The position numbers and the translations under genes are program-made. Source: Ensifer sp. Root278 (GTDB lineage: Bacteria > Pseudomonadota > Alphaproteobacteria > Rhizobiales > Rhizobiaceae). Taken from it: DNA of 64,000 nucleotides. The stretch covers positions 150,842 through 214,841 of the forward strand of contig NZ_LMJJ01000044.1 of the NCBI RefSeq assembly GCF_001429285.1, read 5' to 3'. The notes under the pieces are model-generated. The model ran no database searches. It had not been told where the DNA came from and saw only the letters and a program-made list of their open reading frames with translations. Shown one piece after another: positions 1 through 10,869 of this stretch. Position 1 is the first letter of the stretch, and each line of letters starts with the position of its first letter.

Positions 1-230
1 TCGATGGTATCTATTCTGCCGATCCGAAGAAGGATCCGACCGCGACCCGCTTCGACCGCCTGACCCACAGCGAGGTGCTCGAAAGAGGCCTGGCCGTCAT
101 GGATGTTGCCGCCGTTGCGCTTGCACGCGAAAATACCATTCCGATCGTCGTCTTCTCGATCCACGAAAAGGGTGGCTTCGCGGAAATCTTGACCGGCGGC
201 GGTCGCGCGACCATCGTCACAGACAACTAA
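1..230 (+). CDS. pyrH: UMP kinase, C-terminal part (5' end outside window)
   Basis: This is the last 75 codons of an open frame that enters from the left edge and stops with TAA. The residues fit the C-terminal part of bacterial UMP kinase, which phosphorylates UMP to UDP in cytosolic pyrimidine nucleotide synthesis. The tail contains [13 protein letters not shown]-like sequence (first visible residue D) and the end motif [14 protein letters not shown], both typical of PyrH. The normal protein is about 240 aa, so roughly two thirds is missing. It sits 55 nt upstream of frr, the usual pyrH-frr order. The identification rests on the C-terminus only but the match is strong. Confidence 0.93.
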   Translation, partial: DGIYSADPKKDPTATRFDRLTHSEVLERGLAVMDVAAVALARENTIPIVVFSIHEKGGFAEILTGGGRATIVTDN

Positions 231-285
231 AGAGCTGCAAAGCGGCCCCCTGCGGCCGGCGAATGTTAGAACGGGAGTTTTGACC

Positions 286-846
286 ATGAGTGAAGGTGTT
301 GAACTGAAGGAACTGAAGCGTCGCATGGATGGCGCCATTTCCGCATTCAAGAGCGATATCGCATCGCTTCGTACCGGCCGGGCGTCGGCGAACGTTCTCG
401 ATCCGGTGACCGTTGAAGCCTACGGCTCGCGCGTGCCCCTCAACCAGGTCGCCAACATCACCGTTCCGGAGCCGCGCATGCTGTCCGTTTCGGTCTGGGA
501 CAAGCAGATGGTTGGCGCCGTCGACCGTGGCATTCGCGAATCGAACCTCGGCCTCAACCCGATCATCGACGGCCAGAACCTGCGCATTCCGCTGCCCGAG
601 CTCAACGAAGAGCGCCGCAAGTCGTTGGTCAAGGTGGCACACGATTACGCGGAAAAAGCCAAGGTTGCCGTGCGCCACGTGCGCCGCGACGGCATGGATG
701 ACCTGAAAAAAGCCGAAAAGGATGGCGACATCGGTCAGGATATCAGCCGTTCTCAGTCCGAGCGCGTGCAAAAGATGACCGATGAAACGATTTCCGAGAT
801 CGACCGCTTGCTCGCCGAGAAGGAAAAGGAAATCATGCAGGTCTGA
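286..846 (+). CDS. frr: Ribosome recycling factor
   Basis: A 186-aa protein, the usual length for ribosome recycling factor, which with EF-G splits the post-termination ribosome. The start ATG at 286 is preceded by CGGGAG at about 8 nt. A TTG two codons upstream is open but has no better site. Family signatures seen are the [13 protein letters not shown] stretch near residue 28, the [20 protein letters not shown] stretch in the middle and the three-helix-bundle C-terminus ending KEKEIMQV. It follows pyrH and precedes uppS, the standard order in proteobacteria. Confidence 0.97.
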   Translation: MSEGVELKELKRRMDGAISAFKSDIASLRTGRASANVLDPVTVEAYGSRVPLNQVANITVPEPRMLSVSVWDKQMVGAVDRGIRESNLGLNPIIDGQNLRIPLPELNEERRKSLVKVAHDYAEKAKVAVRHVRRDGMDDLKKAEKDGDIGQDISRSQSERVQKMTDETISEIDRLLAEKEKEIMQV

Positions 847-883
847 TCTGCTCGTGATCTGAGTCTCCTTTCGCGGACGCCTT

Positions 884-1627
884 ATGCAAAACCTCATCTC
901 CACGACCGTTCCGGAACATGTTGCCATCATCATGGATGGCAACGGGCGTTGGGCGAATGCACGTGGGCTACCGCGTACCATGGGGCATCGCAAAGGCGTC
1001 GAGACCGTTCGCGATGCCGTCAAGACGGCGGCCCAGGTGGGTATCCGCTATCTCACGCTTTTTGCATTTTCTTCGGAAAATTGGAGCCGGCCGGAGTCGG
1101 AGGTGAGCGACCTCATGGGGTTGCTCAAGACCTTCATCCGCCGGGATCTCGCCGATCTGCACCGCGAGAATGTCCGCATCCGTGTCATTGGCGACCGCTC
1201 GAACCTGCGTGGCGACATCCTGCCGCTATTGATAGAGGCCGAGGAAACGACGCGGGCGAACACGGGAGTTACCCTGGTGATCGCCTTCAACTACGGCGCG
1301 CGTGACGAGTTGACCCGGGCGATGCGTCGCCTCGCGGTGGACGTCGCCGAAGGGCGTTTGCGCCCTGAGGACATCAATCAGGAACGCATTGCAGCCTCGC
1401 TGGACACCGCCGACATACCCGATCCGGACCTGATCATCCGCACGAGCGGTGAAGAGCGACTGTCGAATTTCCTGCTCTGGCAGGGCGCCTATTCCGAACT
1501 GATCTTCGTTCCCGAACTGTGGCCGGATTTCACGCGTGAGATTTTCCTGTCGGCGCTGGAGAAGTATGCATGCCGGGAGCGCCGTTTCGGCGGACTGGTC
1601 GAGCCGACGCGGGCGGTTGGTTCCTGA
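884..1627 (+). CDS. uppS: Isoprenyl (undecaprenyl diphosphate) synthase
   Basis: A cis-prenyltransferase of 247 aa that elongates farnesyl diphosphate with isopentenyl diphosphate to the C55 carrier for peptidoglycan and O-antigen. The N-terminal signature [10 protein letters not shown], with the catalytic Asp at residue 18, and the C-terminal [19 protein letters not shown] with the expected Arg and Ser residues are both intact. The start at 884 lies 37 nt after frr. The stop overlaps the cdsA start by one base (TGATG), so the two are translationally coupled. In many relatives uppS-cdsA is followed by dxr, but here cdsA is followed directly by rseP. Confidence 0.97.
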   Translation: MQNLISTTVPEHVAIIMDGNGRWANARGLPRTMGHRKGVETVRDAVKTAAQVGIRYLTLFAFSSENWSRPESEVSDLMGLLKTFIRRDLADLHRENVRIRVIGDRSNLRGDILPLLIEAEETTRANTGVTLVIAFNYGARDELTRAMRRLAVDVAEGRLRPEDINQERIAASLDTADIPDPDLIIRTSGEERLSNFLLWQGAYSELIFVPELWPDFTREIFLSALEKYACRERRFGGLVEPTRAVGS

Positions 1628-2460
1628 TGCAAACTGAACTCAAGCTTCGCATCGCTTCGGGAGTGGTGCTCGCGGCGGTCGCTCTCGCTGCGACCTGGTT
1701 TGGCGGTTTCGCTTTCCAGCTACTTTCGGTCCTGATCGCGCTTCTCGTCTACTACGAATGGTCGACGATCACCGGCCTTGTCGAGCGCGATTTCCAGGGC
1801 AACGCCTTCGGTTGGCTCTCCATAGTTGTGATCGCAGGCCTCGTTGTCACCGGTTACATTGGCTACAGCCTTCCTTTCCTGGCGTTCGGCCTCGGAGCGG
1901 CATTGCTTTGGGTCCTTACTCAAAAGACAAGCTGGTGGCTGCCGGGCGGCATCGCCTATGCGGGCCTCACCGGCATATCGCTCGCAGCACTTCGTGGCGC
2001 CGACGATCTCGGCCTGATCGCAACGCTGTTCGTCTTCGCGGTGGTCTGGGCAACCGACATTTTCGCCTATTTCACCGGCCGTGCGATCGGGGGGCCCAAG
2101 CTTGCGCCGCGCATATCGCCCGGCAAGACCTGGTCCGGCGCCATCGGTGGCACGATTTGTGGCATTCTTGCTGGCGTCGCCGTCTTTATGGCTTATTTTT
2201 CGCTGCAAGATCTTCGGATCCCGATCATCGCCCTGGTGCTCTCGGTTGCCAGCCAGGTTGGGGACTTGTTCGAGTCCTTCATCAAGCGGCGCTTTGGCGT
2301 GAAGGATTCGAGCCGTCTCATTCCAGGGCACGGCGGAGTCATGGATCGGGTCGACGGTTTGATATTCGCCTGCGTGGCGGCGTTGATTCTGGTCATGGTT
2401 CAGTATTTCGTCAGCGATGGGCGCCAGATCGCCTTCGGTTCGGTCCTGCTTGGCCCTTGA
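1627..2460 (+). CDS. cdsA: Phosphatidate cytidylyltransferase
   Basis: An integral inner-membrane enzyme of 277 aa that makes CDP-diacylglycerol from phosphatidic acid and CTP, the branch point of phospholipid synthesis. The protein has about eight hydrophobic segments. Its C-terminus carries the CTP-transferase signature (KRRFGVKDSS, then IPGHGGVMDRVD), which includes the conserved HGG and DR-D residues. The frame is open further upstream inside uppS, but the ATG overlapping the uppS stop gives the normal length and places the first membrane helix near the N-terminus. It is part of the uppS-cdsA-rseP-bamA block. Confidence 0.95.
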   Translation: MQTELKLRIASGVVLAAVALAATWFGGFAFQLLSVLIALLVYYEWSTITGLVERDFQGNAFGWLSIVVIAGLVVTGYIGYSLPFLAFGLGAALLWVLTQKTSWWLPGGIAYAGLTGISLAALRGADDLGLIATLFVFAVVWATDIFAYFTGRAIGGPKLAPRISPGKTWSGAIGGTICGILAGVAVFMAYFSLQDLRIPIIALVLSVASQVGDLFESFIKRRFGVKDSSRLIPGHGGVMDRVDGLIFACVAALILVMVQYFVSDGRQIAFGSVLLGP

Positions 2461-2489
2461 TGCCGACCGCAGGGACTTGAGGAACGTTC

Positions 2490-3623
2490 ATGACATATCT
2501 GCTTGATGCCTTTCAGCTTCTGACCGGCTACATCATTCCCTTCCTCCTCGTGCTGACCCTTTTGGTCTTCGTGCACGAGATGGGGCACTATCTCGTAGGC
2601 CGCTGGTCGGGAATCCGTATCCTCGCCTTCTCGATCGGTTTCGGTCCCGAACTTTTCGGTTGGACCGATCGGCACGGAACACGTTGGAAACTGTCGGCGA
2701 TCCCGCTTGGTGGCTACGTCAAGTTCTACGGTGACGAGGACGCGGCGAGCGTGCCGGACTACAAGCGTCTGGAGGCAATCGCGCCGGAAGAGCGCGGCAA
2801 GACCTTCCTCGGCGCCAGGCTCTGGAAGCGGGCAGCGACGGTTGCCGCAGGGCCGATCGCCAACTTCATCCTCGCGATTGCCATCTTCGCCGTTCTGTTC
2901 TCCGTCTACGGACGCCAGGTCGCAGATCCCGTGGTTGCGCGTGTGAATGAAAATAGCGCAGCCGCACAGGCAGGCGTTGTTCCGGGCGACCGCCTGATCT
3001 CGATCGACGGCTCGCCGGTGACGACCTTCGACGACGTTCGTCGCTACGTCAGCGTGCGCCCCGAGCTGAAGATCACCATCCGAATCGAACGCAACGGCGC
3101 GACACTCGATTTGCCGATGGTGCCCCAGCGGACGGAGCTCACCGACCAGTTCGGCAACAAGATGGAGATCGGCGTCATCGGTATCCTGACCGATCAGGAA
3201 GCCGGCAACTTCCGCACCGTCACCTATGGCCCGATCGAGGCCGTAGGGCAGGGCGTCCTGCAAAGCTGGCACGTCATTACGGGCACCTTCGACTACCTCG
3301 GCAATGTGCTGACCGGGCGGATGAAGGCGGACCAGATCGGTGGCCCGATCCGCGTCGCCAAGGTTTCCGGGCAGATGGCGACGCTCGGCATTCCATTCTT
3401 GCTGAATATCGCCGCGATCCTGTCAGTTTCCATAGGATTGCTTAACCTCATGCCCGTACCGGTGCTTGATGGCGGCCATCTGATGTTCTATGCGGTTGAG
3501 GCGTTGCGCGGGAAGCCTGTCGGTCCCGCCGCGCAGGATGTCGCCTATCGGATCGGCTTTGCCATGGTGCTGATGCTCATGGTCTTTGCCACCTGGAACG
3601 ACATATCGATGTTCTTCGGCTAG
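2490..3623 (+). CDS. rseP: Site-2 intramembrane metalloprotease RseP
   Basis: A membrane zinc metalloprotease of 377 aa of the site-2 protease family, which cuts anti-sigma factors and leftover signal peptides within the membrane. The zinc motif HEMGH lies at residues 29-33 in the first membrane helix. A PDZ domain occupies about residues 120-205. The second active-site motif LDGGH begins near residue 326 in a late membrane helix. The gene is 29 nt after cdsA and directly upstream of bamA. This neighbourhood fits a role in envelope stress signalling, but the substrate here is unknown. Confidence 0.95.
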   Translation: MTYLLDAFQLLTGYIIPFLLVLTLLVFVHEMGHYLVGRWSGIRILAFSIGFGPELFGWTDRHGTRWKLSAIPLGGYVKFYGDEDAASVPDYKRLEAIAPEERGKTFLGARLWKRAATVAAGPIANFILAIAIFAVLFSVYGRQVADPVVARVNENSAAAQAGVVPGDRLISIDGSPVTTFDDVRRYVSVRPELKITIRIERNGATLDLPMVPQRTELTDQFGNKMEIGVIGILTDQEAGNFRTVTYGPIEAVGQGVLQSWHVITGTFDYLGNVLTGRMKADQIGGPIRVAKVSGQMATLGIPFLLNIAAILSVSIGLLNLMPVPVLDGGHLMFYAVEALRGKPVGPAAQDVAYRIGFAMVLMLMVFATWNDISMFFG

Positions 3624-3872
3624 CGTTCGGTCGGGGAAACGGCGAGGGGAATTCGGCGGATACTGTGAACGATTGGTTTTCAACGGCTTGCGAAGAAAGG
3701 TTTTGTTTACGATAACTCGAGGCTGTAGTGGCCGTTAAGCCACGGTTCGAATTGAAGTAAACAGAAATTAACGAGCTGGCTTGCTTGTATGGGAAAAGCG
3801 GTTAAAACGGCAACCGTGACCGGAGTCGGCACGAAACTGCCGCGCGACGTTTGGAAAAGGTAAGATTTGAAC

Positions 3873-6206
3873 ATGAAAGCTGGTTCAAGGTTTTTGAACG
3901 CGGTGTCGGCGGCTGCGCTGTCAACAAGCATTGTTGTTTCTGGCGCTGGTGTTGGGTTGCTCGCAGGCACGTCCGTCGCAGAAGCTGCGGTCATCAATCG
4001 TGTCGAAGTACGCGGGGCAACGCGCGTCAGCGCTGAGACGGTCCGTGCGAACATCACGATCGTTCCCGGCAAGGCCTTCAGCAACGCGGATATCGACGCT
4101 TCCGTGAAGCGCCTGTACTCCACGGGCTACTTCTCCGACGTCAGCATCAATGTCGCCGGCGGTACGCTGGTCGTCAGCGTGAACGAGAATCAGCTGGTCA
4201 ATCAGGTCGTCTTCAACGGCAACCGCAAGATCAAGGACGACAAGCTGCAGGGCGTCGTGCGCACGCAGCCGCTCGGCCCGTACAGCGAAGCGACGGTCGA
4301 AACGGATATCCAGTCCATCAAGGACGCCTACGCTGCCATCGGTCGCAGCGACATCACGGTGACGACGCAGGTTGTTCCGGTTGCCGAAGGGCGCGTCAAC
4401 CTTGCCTTCGTGATCAATGAAGGTGAGCGCACCAAGATCTCCCAGATCAATTTCGTCGGCAACGAAGCCTATAGCGACGGTCGTCTTCAATCGATCATCG
4501 CGACGAAGGAATCGGGCATCTTCTCGTTCATCACACGCAAGGATGTCTACAATCCGGACAAGCTTCGCGCCGACGAAGAGCTGCTGCGCCAGTTTTATTT
4601 CAACCGCGGCTACGCGGACTTCCAGGTCGTTTCCTCGGACGCGGCGCTCAATGAAGCGACGAACGAGTACACGGTGACGATCACCGTCGAAGAAGGTCCG
4701 CGTTATGACTTCGGCGCCGTCAATGTCGAATCGACCGTCGAGGGCGTCAATGCCGAAGAGCTGAAGGGGCTTATCCTCAGCCGCGAGGGCTCGGTCTACA
4801 AGGCCAAGGACGTTCAGGCGACGATGAGCGAGATTTCGCAGCGTGTCGCTTCGGCCGGATATCCTTTTGCGCGCGTCACGCCGCGCGGCAACCGCGACCT
4901 CGCCAATCACACGATCGCCGTCGACTACCTCGTCGACCAGGGCGAGCGTGCTTACGTCGAGCGCATCGAGATCCGCGGCAACACCCGTACGCGTGACTAC
5001 GTCATCCGTCGCGAATTCGACATGGGTGAAGGCGACGCCTTCAACCAGGAAATGGTTGCCCGCGCCAAGCGTCGCCTGGAGGCACTCGGCTACTTCTCGA
5101 CCGTCAACATCTCGACCGCGCCGGGCAGCGCTGCCGACCGCGTCGTCGTGATCGTCGACGTGCAGGATCAGTCGACCGGTTCGTTCGGTATCGGTGCTGG
5201 TTACTCTGCGGGTAGCGGCGGCGGCTTCCTCGTCGAAGCTTCGATCGAAGAAAAGAACTTCCTGGGTCGTGGTCAGTACATCCGCGTCGCCGCCGGTCGC
5301 GGTGACGAGAGCCGGACTTACAACGTTTCGTTCACCGAGCCGTACTTCCTTGGCTATCGTCTGGCTGCCGGCTTTGACGTCTTCAAGAACGAGAACGACT
5401 TCGACGACGAGGACTACAGCTACGAAGATCAGGGCTTCAGCCTGCGCGTAACGGCGCCGATCACCGAAAATCTGTCGACCACGCTGCGCTACAACTTCAC
5501 GCAGTTCGACTATAGCGGTAACGTCGCGAAGCTGTCGTCGCCCTACGTTCGTGCAGTTGAGGGTGGAAACTGGGTCCGTTCGTCGGTATCGCAGTCGATC
5601 ACCTACAACACGCTCGACGATCCCCAGCTGCCGCATGACGGCATCCTGGCGACCTTCACGCACGAGTTTGCAGGTCTTGGTGGCGACTCCGACTTCTACA
5701 AGATGACTGGTAAGGCCAAGTGGTACTACACGGTCAACGACGAGGCGGATATCATCGCGTCGCTTGCTGGTAGCGCCGGTCATGTCTTCGAAACCGGCAG
5801 CGATCTGCAGGTCTTCGACCAATTCCAGCTCGGCTCCAACGATATTCGTGGCTTCGAGCGCAACGGTATCGGTCCGCGCGATCAGGCGACGGGCGATGCG
5901 CTCGGCGGCACGACCTACTTTACGGCTTCGGCCGAAGCGTCGTTCCCGCTTCCGGGCATCCCGCGTGACAGCGGCTTCCGCGGTGCGGTCTTCGCCGATG
6001 CCGGTACGCTCTACAGCAACAAGGTCGCGACCCTTCCCTCTGAAACGGTGCAGGGCAACGACGCGTCGCTGCGTGCATCGGTCGGTATCGGCCTGATCTG
6101 GGCTTCGCCGTTCGGTCCGCTGCGTGTTGACTATGCTTGGCCGGTTGCCAAGGAAGACTTCGACCGGGTACAGAACCTGAAGTTCGGTATTTCCTCGTCG
6201 TTCTGA
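3873..6206 (+). CDS. bamA: Outer membrane protein assembly factor BamA
   Basis: A 777-aa protein that is the core of the BAM machine, inserting beta-barrel proteins into the outer membrane. The N-terminus is a signal peptide ending [11 protein letters not shown] around residue 35. Repeated POTRA domains follow to about residue 350 ([12 protein letters not shown]-type starts recur), then a C-terminal beta-barrel. The final residues GISSSF end in Phe, the usual outer-membrane signature. The ATG at 3873 was preferred over a TTG six bases upstream, because an AAGG-type site lies about 12 nt before it. No skp (ompH) gene follows, which differs from many gammaproteobacteria. The neighbour is lpxD. 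Confidence 0.97.
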   Translation: MKAGSRFLNAVSAAALSTSIVVSGAGVGLLAGTSVAEAAVINRVEVRGATRVSAETVRANITIVPGKAFSNADIDASVKRLYSTGYFSDVSINVAGGTLVVSVNENQLVNQVVFNGNRKIKDDKLQGVVRTQPLGPYSEATVETDIQSIKDAYAAIGRSDITVTTQVVPVAEGRVNLAFVINEGERTKISQINFVGNEAYSDGRLQSIIATKESGIFSFITRKDVYNPDKLRADEELLRQFYFNRGYADFQVVSSDAALNEATNEYTVTITVEEGPRYDFGAVNVESTVEGVNAEELKGLILSREGSVYKAKDVQATMSEISQRVASAGYPFARVTPRGNRDLANHTIAVDYLVDQGERAYVERIEIRGNTRTRDYVIRREFDMGEGDAFNQEMVARAKRRLEALGYFSTVNISTAPGSAADRVVVIVDVQDQSTGSFGIGAGYSAGSGGGFLVEASIEEKNFLGRGQYIRVAAGRGDESRTYNVSFTEPYFLGYRLAAGFDVFKNENDFDDEDYSYEDQGFSLRVTAPITENLSTTLRYNFTQFDYSGNVAKLSSPYVRAVEGGNWVRSSVSQSITYNTLDDPQLPHDGILATFTHEFAGLGGDSDFYKMTGKAKWYYTVNDEADIIASLAGSAGHVFETGSDLQVFDQFQLGSNDIRGFERNGIGPRDQATGDALGGTTYFTASAEASFPLPGIPRDSGFRGAVFADAGTLYSNKVATLPSETVQGNDASLRASVGIGLIWASPFGPLRVDYAWPVAKEDFDRVQNLKFGISSSF

Positions 6207-6253
6207 TAAAAAGCAGTCCAGAACTGCCGGAAAAAGATCGTTCTGGAGTGTCC

Positions 6254-7321
6254 ATGGAACAGAACTGGTTTTTTCCGCCCCATAAAGGGATTCGTCTGGG
6301 TGACCTGGCGAATCAAATTGGGGCGGAGTTGAGCAATGGTGCGGTCGCCGACTGCACCATTCATTCTGTAGCGCCAGTCTATCGGGCCAAGCCCGGCGAC
6401 GTCTGCTACATGTTGTCTCGCAAGAGCCGAGCCGAGCTTGATACCTGTCAGGCATCCGCGATCATCTGCGACAAGACGATCTTCAGCCTTGTGCCTGCCC
6501 ATATCCCAGTCCTGCTGGCGGCTCGCCCGCATACGGCCTTCGCCCTTGCCGGCACCTTGCTGCACGAGGCGGCGATGCGTCCTGCGCGCAACACCAGCCT
6601 CAAGGGCGTGGCACCGGGTGCTTTCGTGGATCCGACCGCGCGTCTGGAAGACGATGTCGAGGTCGAGCCGACGGCGGTCGTCGGGGCTGGCGCCGAAATC
6701 GGCCGCGGCACCCGCATCGCTGCCGGCGCCGTCATCGGGCCGGGCGTGCGCATCGGCCGTGACTGTACGATTGCCTCTGGCGCAAGCGTGCTCTGTGCTC
6801 TCGTCGGCAACAGCGTGATCATCCATCCCGGCGCCCGTATCGGGCAGGATGGTTTTGGTTATGCGCCCGGGCCGAAAGGCGGAATGATCAAGATCGTTCA
6901 GGTCGGGCGCGTGATCATTCAGGATCATGTCGAGATCGGCGCCAACACGACGATCGACCGCGGCACGATGGATGACACGGTGATCGGCGAGGGGACGAAG
7001 ATCGACAATCTCGTCCAGGTCGGCCACAACGTGCGCATTGGCCGTTATTGTGGCATCGTCGCCCAAGTGGGCATTGCAGGCAGCACAAAGATCGGCGACG
7101 GCGTGATGATCGGCGGTGGCAGTGGCGTCAACGGCCACATCACGGTCGGTGATGGCGTACAGATCGCCGCGATGAGCGGCGTGGCGAGCGATGTTCCCGC
7201 CGGCGAACGTTATGGCGGTATTCCGGCGCGCCCGATGCGCGATTTCCTGCGCGATGTCGCGGAGATGGCGATGCGGGCAAGCGACAGACAGAAAAAGAAG
7301 AAGGGCGGCGCGAATGAGTGA
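6254..7321 (+). CDS. lpxD: UDP-3-O-acylglucosamine N-acyltransferase
   Basis: The third committed enzyme of lipid A synthesis (355 aa), adding a 3-hydroxyacyl chain from ACP to the glucosamine amine in the cytosol. The N-terminal uridine-binding domain covers about residues 1-100. Many hexapeptide repeats follow ([20 protein letters not shown] and similar) that build a left-handed beta-helix. The [10 protein letters not shown] motif is typical of LpxD, and the catalytic His is expected in [10 protein letters not shown]. The frame is open upstream into the bamA 3' end, but the ATG at 6254 fits family length. The stop overlaps the fabZ start by 8 nt. Confidence 0.96.
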   Translation: MEQNWFFPPHKGIRLGDLANQIGAELSNGAVADCTIHSVAPVYRAKPGDVCYMLSRKSRAELDTCQASAIICDKTIFSLVPAHIPVLLAARPHTAFALAGTLLHEAAMRPARNTSLKGVAPGAFVDPTARLEDDVEVEPTAVVGAGAEIGRGTRIAAGAVIGPGVRIGRDCTIASGASVLCALVGNSVIIHPGARIGQDGFGYAPGPKGGMIKIVQVGRVIIQDHVEIGANTTIDRGTMDDTVIGEGTKIDNLVQVGHNVRIGRYCGIVAQVGIAGSTKIGDGVMIGGGSGVNGHITVGDGVQIAAMSGVASDVPAGERYGGIPARPMRDFLRDVAEMAMRASDRQKKKKGGANE

Positions 7322-7778
7322 GGCAGCAACGGTTCTCGGTACGGCGGACATTCAGGAAATTCTGAAACTGCTCCCGCATCGCTACCCATTTCTGCTCGTC
7401 GATCGGATCATCGAGATCGACGGCGACAATTCGGCGATCGGCATCAAGAACGTCTCGGCGAACGAACCGCATTTCACCGGTCACTTCCCCGAACAGCCGA
7501 TCATGCCTGGCGTTTTGCTTGTCGAGGGCATGGCCCAGACGGCCGGTGCGATCTGTGCCCGCAAGGTGGGTAGCGGAACGAACCTCGTCTATTTCATGAC
7601 CATCGACAATGCGCGCTTCCGCAAGCCGGTCGTTCCCGGCGATCGCGTCGAATTCCATGTCGTGAAGCAGAAGCAACGCGGCAATATCTGGAAATTTCAC
7701 TGTGACGCAAAAGTTGACGGGCAACTGGTCGCAGAAGCTGATATCGGCGCGATGATCGTCAGCAAGGAAGACGCCTGA
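7314..7778 (+). CDS. fabZ: 3-hydroxyacyl-ACP dehydratase FabZ
   Basis: A 154-aa dehydratase of the hotdog fold that makes trans-2-enoyl-ACP in fatty acid elongation. It competes with LpxA/LpxD for 3-hydroxyacyl-ACP, which explains its place among lpx genes. The signature [13 protein letters not shown] at the N-terminus and [19 protein letters not shown] are intact. The catalytic His is about residue 57 and the Glu about 71. The ATG at 7314 overlaps the lpxD stop. Longer upstream open sequence in this frame lies within lpxD and was rejected as coding. Confidence 0.97.
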   Translation: MSEAATVLGTADIQEILKLLPHRYPFLLVDRIIEIDGDNSAIGIKNVSANEPHFTGHFPEQPIMPGVLLVEGMAQTAGAICARKVGSGTNLVYFMTIDNARFRKPVVPGDRVEFHVVKQKQRGNIWKFHCDAKVDGQLVAEADIGAMIVSKEDA

Positions 7779-7780
7779 AC

Positions 7781-8590
7781 ATGATTGCAGCAACAGCGAA
7801 GATCCACCCGTCCTCGATTATCGAAGACGGCGCTGCGATCGGCGAGAACGTCAAGATCGGCCCTTTTTGCCACGTGGGGCCGAAAGTCGTTCTTGGCGAC
7901 GATGTCGAGCTTCACAGTCATGTCGTGGTCACCGGCCGTACGACGATCGGCACGGGAACCAAAATTTTCCCGCAGGCGGTGATCGGCGCCGATTCGCAGA
8001 GCGTTCATCATAGCGCCGTCGATACGGAACTGTTGATCGGTGCGAATTGCACGATCCGCGAAGGCGTGACGATGAATACGGGCACCGTCGAACATGGCGG
8101 ACAGACGGTCATTGGCGACAACAATCTCTTCCTGGCCTATTCGCACGTGGCGCATGATTGCCGGCTCGGCAACCATATCATCCTGTCGAACAACGTGATG
8201 TTGGCGGGCCATGTCACGGTCGAAGACCGCGCCATTCTTGGCGGCGGCTGCGCCGTGCATCAGTTTACCCGTGTCGGCCGTCAGGCGTTTGTCGGGGGCC
8301 TCTCCGCCGTCAGCTACGACGTCATTCCCTACGGTATGCTCAACGGCAATCCGGGCATACTGAGCGGGCTGAACGTCGTAGGTATGACGAGGGCCGGGAT
8401 CGACCGCGCGACGATCCACGTCGTTCGCCGCGCCTACAAGCAGATCTTTGAAGGCCCGGAGTCGATCCGCGCCAATGCTGCGGCCATTCGCGAAGAATAT
8501 GCCGACTGCGCACCGGTCGTCGAAATCCTCGATTTCATCGCGGCCGAGAGCGACCGGGCACTATCGTCGCCGTCTCGCGGCAAGGCGTGA
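7781..8590 (+). CDS. lpxA: UDP-N-acetylglucosamine acyltransferase
   Basis: The first enzyme of lipid A synthesis (269 aa), transferring a 3-hydroxyacyl chain to the 3-OH of UDP-GlcNAc. The protein opens with hexapeptide repeats ([32 protein letters not shown]) forming a left-handed helix. It contains the active-site region [14 protein letters not shown] and ends in the alpha-helical C-terminal domain typical of LpxA. It begins 2 nt after the fabZ stop and overlaps the lpxI start. The length agrees with the family. Confidence 0.97.
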   Translation: MIAATAKIHPSSIIEDGAAIGENVKIGPFCHVGPKVVLGDDVELHSHVVVTGRTTIGTGTKIFPQAVIGADSQSVHHSAVDTELLIGANCTIREGVTMNTGTVEHGGQTVIGDNNLFLAYSHVAHDCRLGNHIILSNNVMLAGHVTVEDRAILGGGCAVHQFTRVGRQAFVGGLSAVSYDVIPYGMLNGNPGILSGLNVVGMTRAGIDRATIHVVRRAYKQIFEGPESIRANAAAIREEYADCAPVVEILDFIAAESDRALSSPSRGKA

Positions 8591-9483
8591 GCGTGATGTC
8601 GGCTGCTGCGAGCCACGCAGCGACCGGCGGTCGGCTCGCAATCATCGCCGGCGGTGGCGCGCTACCGCACCACGTAGCCGAAGCTGTGCGCGCGCGCGGC
8701 GAAGATCCATTCATCATCGCATTGTCGCGAGAGGCGGAAGAAGCCGATTGGGTCGGCTTCGATCATTCCGTGCTGGGGATCGGCGACTTCGCCAATATCA
8801 GCCGAACCTTCAAGGAAGAGGGGATCGATCGGGTCGTCCTGTCGGGTTGGGTTCGCCGCCGGCCGGAATGGCGTGACATTCGCCCGACGCTGAGAACGCT
8901 GGCAAAGATCCCGGCCGTCTTGAAGACGCTGGTGTCCGGTGGAGACGACGCCGTCCTGCGCATGGCGATGGCACTGATCGAAGCAAGCGGCGCCCATGTC
9001 ATCGGCGTTCATGAAGTGGTGCCCAATCTCCTGGCAGAACCGGGGCCGATCGGGGCGGTTACACCTGATGCCGACGATCGCCGCGACATCGAGGCGGGCA
9101 TCGCTGCCGCCAACGCGCTCGGCGCGCTCGATGTGGGGCAGGGTGCTGTGGCCGTCGGTGGGCGCGTCGTGGCGCTGGAGGGCGCTGAGGGTACCGATTC
9201 TATGCTGGAGCGTGTCGTCGCCTTGAAGGCCGAGGGCCGTGTCTCTTCGCGCCGGCGAGGGGTCCTCGTCAAGCTTTGCAAGCCCGGGCAAGATTTGCGC
9301 GCCGACCTCCCGTCGATCGGACCGTCGACCGTTGCACTTGCAGAAAAGGCCGGTCTCGCCGGCATTGCGGTCGAAGCAGGCAGGGCTCTGGTCCTGGAGC
9401 GCGGCAACGTGATTGATGTCGCCAATCGCGCTGGTCTGTTTGTCGCCGGTGTCGAACGATCGGCCAAGGGAGCCGAGCGATGA
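8587..9483 (+). CDS. lpxI: UDP-2,3-diacylglucosamine pyrophosphatase LpxI
   Basis: A DUF1009-family protein of 298 aa. LpxI cleaves UDP-2,3-diacylglucosamine to lipid X and UMP and replaces LpxH in alphaproteobacteria. The N-terminal half opens [22 protein letters not shown]. The C-terminal half holds a [21 protein letters not shown] stretch (20 residues from Q) and ends with [21 protein letters not shown]-type sequence. Its place between lpxA and lpxB supports the role. The GTG at 8587 overlaps the lpxA stop. An AAGG at 8582-8585 would be better spaced for GTG 8593 or ATG 8596, so the true start may be 2-3 codons later. Confidence 0.93.
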   Translation: MSVMSAAASHAATGGRLAIIAGGGALPHHVAEAVRARGEDPFIIALSREAEEADWVGFDHSVLGIGDFANISRTFKEEGIDRVVLSGWVRRRPEWRDIRPTLRTLAKIPAVLKTLVSGGDDAVLRMAMALIEASGAHVIGVHEVVPNLLAEPGPIGAVTPDADDRRDIEAGIAAANALGALDVGQGAVAVGGRVVALEGAEGTDSMLERVVALKAEGRVSSRRRGVLVKLCKPGQDLRADLPSIGPSTVALAEKAGLAGIAVEAGRALVLERGNVIDVANRAGLFVAGVERSAKGAER

Positions 9484-10655
9484 GCGCATCCAGCTACAAG
9501 CTTGCAGTCATTGCAGGCGAGGTTTCCGGCGACCTCCTGGGCGCCGATCTCGTCCGGGCGATTCGAACGCAAAGCAGCAGCACGATAGAGCTCGTCGGTG
9601 TCGGCGGCGAGGCGCTGGAGGCGGAGGGCCTTCGATCGCTCTTCGACTATTCCGAACTATCGATCATGGGCTTCACCCAGGTCCTGGCACGATTGCCGAA
9701 GCTCATTATGCGCATTCGCCAGACGGCAAAGGCGATCATCGCCGCGTGTCCCGACGCGTTGCTGATCATCGACAGCCCGGACTTTACCCACCGCGTGGCA
9801 CGGAAAGTCCGAGCGGCGCTGCCGGATGTGCCTGTCATCAACTATGTCTGCCCGAGCGTCTGGGCCTGGAAGCCGGAACGCGCGCCGCGCATGCGTGGCT
9901 ATGTTGATCACGTCTTGGCCGTGTTGCCGTTCGAACCGCAGGCGATGGAGAAGCTGCAGGGCCCGCCGACGACCTATGTCGGCCACCGCCTCGCAAGCGA
10001 TGCGAATGTGCTCGCGGTTCGGGCAAACCGCCAGCAGCGCCTTGTCGGCGCCATCGATGGGCGGGTCGCGACGTGCCTCCTTCTGCCGGGCTCCCGTTCG
10101 AGTGAGGTCGGCCGTCTGTTGCCGACCTTCGGCCGGGTGGTTGAGGAGCTTGCCGGCCGACATCCCGGCATTCGCTTCCTGTTGCCGACCGTTTCGCGGC
10201 AGGAAAAGCTGGTGCGCGAAATCACGGCATCCTGGCCCATCCAGCCGGAGATCACCGTAGGGGCGGCGGAAAAGTGGGCCGCTTTCGATCGGGCCGATGC
10301 GGCGATCGCTGCCTCGGGAACGGTTCTTCTGGAACTGGCGCTTGCCGGCGTTCCCGTCGTTTCAACCTACGATCCCGATTTCCTGGTGAAGCTCTTGCAC
10401 AAGCGCATCCGCATCTGGAGCGGCGCGCTGCCGAATTTGATCGCAGACTTCCCCATCGTGCCGGAATACTTCGGCGAGTCCATCCGCCCTGGTGCCTTGA
10501 CGCGTTGGATGGAGCGGCTTTCCGGTGCAACGGCGCAGCGCGCCTCGATGCTGGATGGCTATGCACTGGTGCAACAGCGCATGGCGACAATTCATCCGCC
10601 CGGTGAGAAAGCAGCCGAGATTGTTCTTGGCTATCTCACGAAGAATAACAGGTAA
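9480..10655 (+). CDS. lpxB: Lipid-A-disaccharide synthase
   Basis: A GT19-family glycosyltransferase of 391 aa that joins lipid X and UDP-2,3-diacylglucosamine into the lipid A disaccharide on the inner face of the membrane. It contains the N-terminal AGEVSGDLLGADLV motif, the YVCPSVWAWKPERA motif and the LLPGSRSSEV motif, all characteristic of LpxB. The start ATG overlaps the lpxI stop (ATGA), so translation is coupled. It is the last gene of the pyrH-to-lpxB block. The following gene, gltA, is on the opposite strand. Confidence 0.97.
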   Translation: MSASSYKLAVIAGEVSGDLLGADLVRAIRTQSSSTIELVGVGGEALEAEGLRSLFDYSELSIMGFTQVLARLPKLIMRIRQTAKAIIAACPDALLIIDSPDFTHRVARKVRAALPDVPVINYVCPSVWAWKPERAPRMRGYVDHVLAVLPFEPQAMEKLQGPPTTYVGHRLASDANVLAVRANRQQRLVGAIDGRVATCLLLPGSRSSEVGRLLPTFGRVVEELAGRHPGIRFLLPTVSRQEKLVREITASWPIQPEITVGAAEKWAAFDRADAAIAASGTVLLELALAGVPVVSTYDPDFLVKLLHKRIRIWSGALPNLIADFPIVPEYFGESIRPGALTRWMERLSGATAQRASMLDGYALVQQRMATIHPPGEKAAEIVLGYLTKNNR

Positions 10656-10821
10656 GCTTCATAGTTCCTTGAGCGAGCGCGATGCATCCCTCAATGCGTC
10701 GACGTCGTCGTAAGTGTGCGCAAGGGTCCCGCCGGGGGAGCAGGTTTGCGGCCGGCATTGCTTTGCGGCCAGCTGGATGGAAGACGGGGTTCGAACCGAT
10801 GTTCCCGGACCGACAAAATAA

Positions 10822-10858
10822 AAGCCCGGTCATCGCTGACCGGGCTTCGTTTTTCTTG
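10822..10858 (-). terminator. Rho-independent terminator of gltA, possibly bidirectional
   Basis: A perfect 11-bp inverted repeat (AAGCCCGGTCA at 10822-10832 and TGACCGGGCTT at 10837-10847) closes a TCGC loop. On the minus strand it is followed by TTTTATTTT just after the gltA stop. On the plus strand it is followed by TTCGTTTTTCTT, so it may also stop transcripts from lpxB. Confidence 0.9.
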
Positions 10859-10869
10859 GCTGATAACGA

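Noticed and set aside
3921-6455. An 844-codon open frame on the minus strand across bamA.
   Set aside because: It is the mirror of the strongly coding bamA frame, which has all family motifs. Long antisense open frames are common in GC-rich DNA.
10787-10800. GGTTCGAACC, a T-arm-like sequence between lpxB and gltA, suggesting a tRNA or tRNA fragment.
   Set aside because: The flanking bases do not form a proper five-pair T stem on either strand, and no acceptor, D or anticodon arm can be drawn. It remains at most a fragment.
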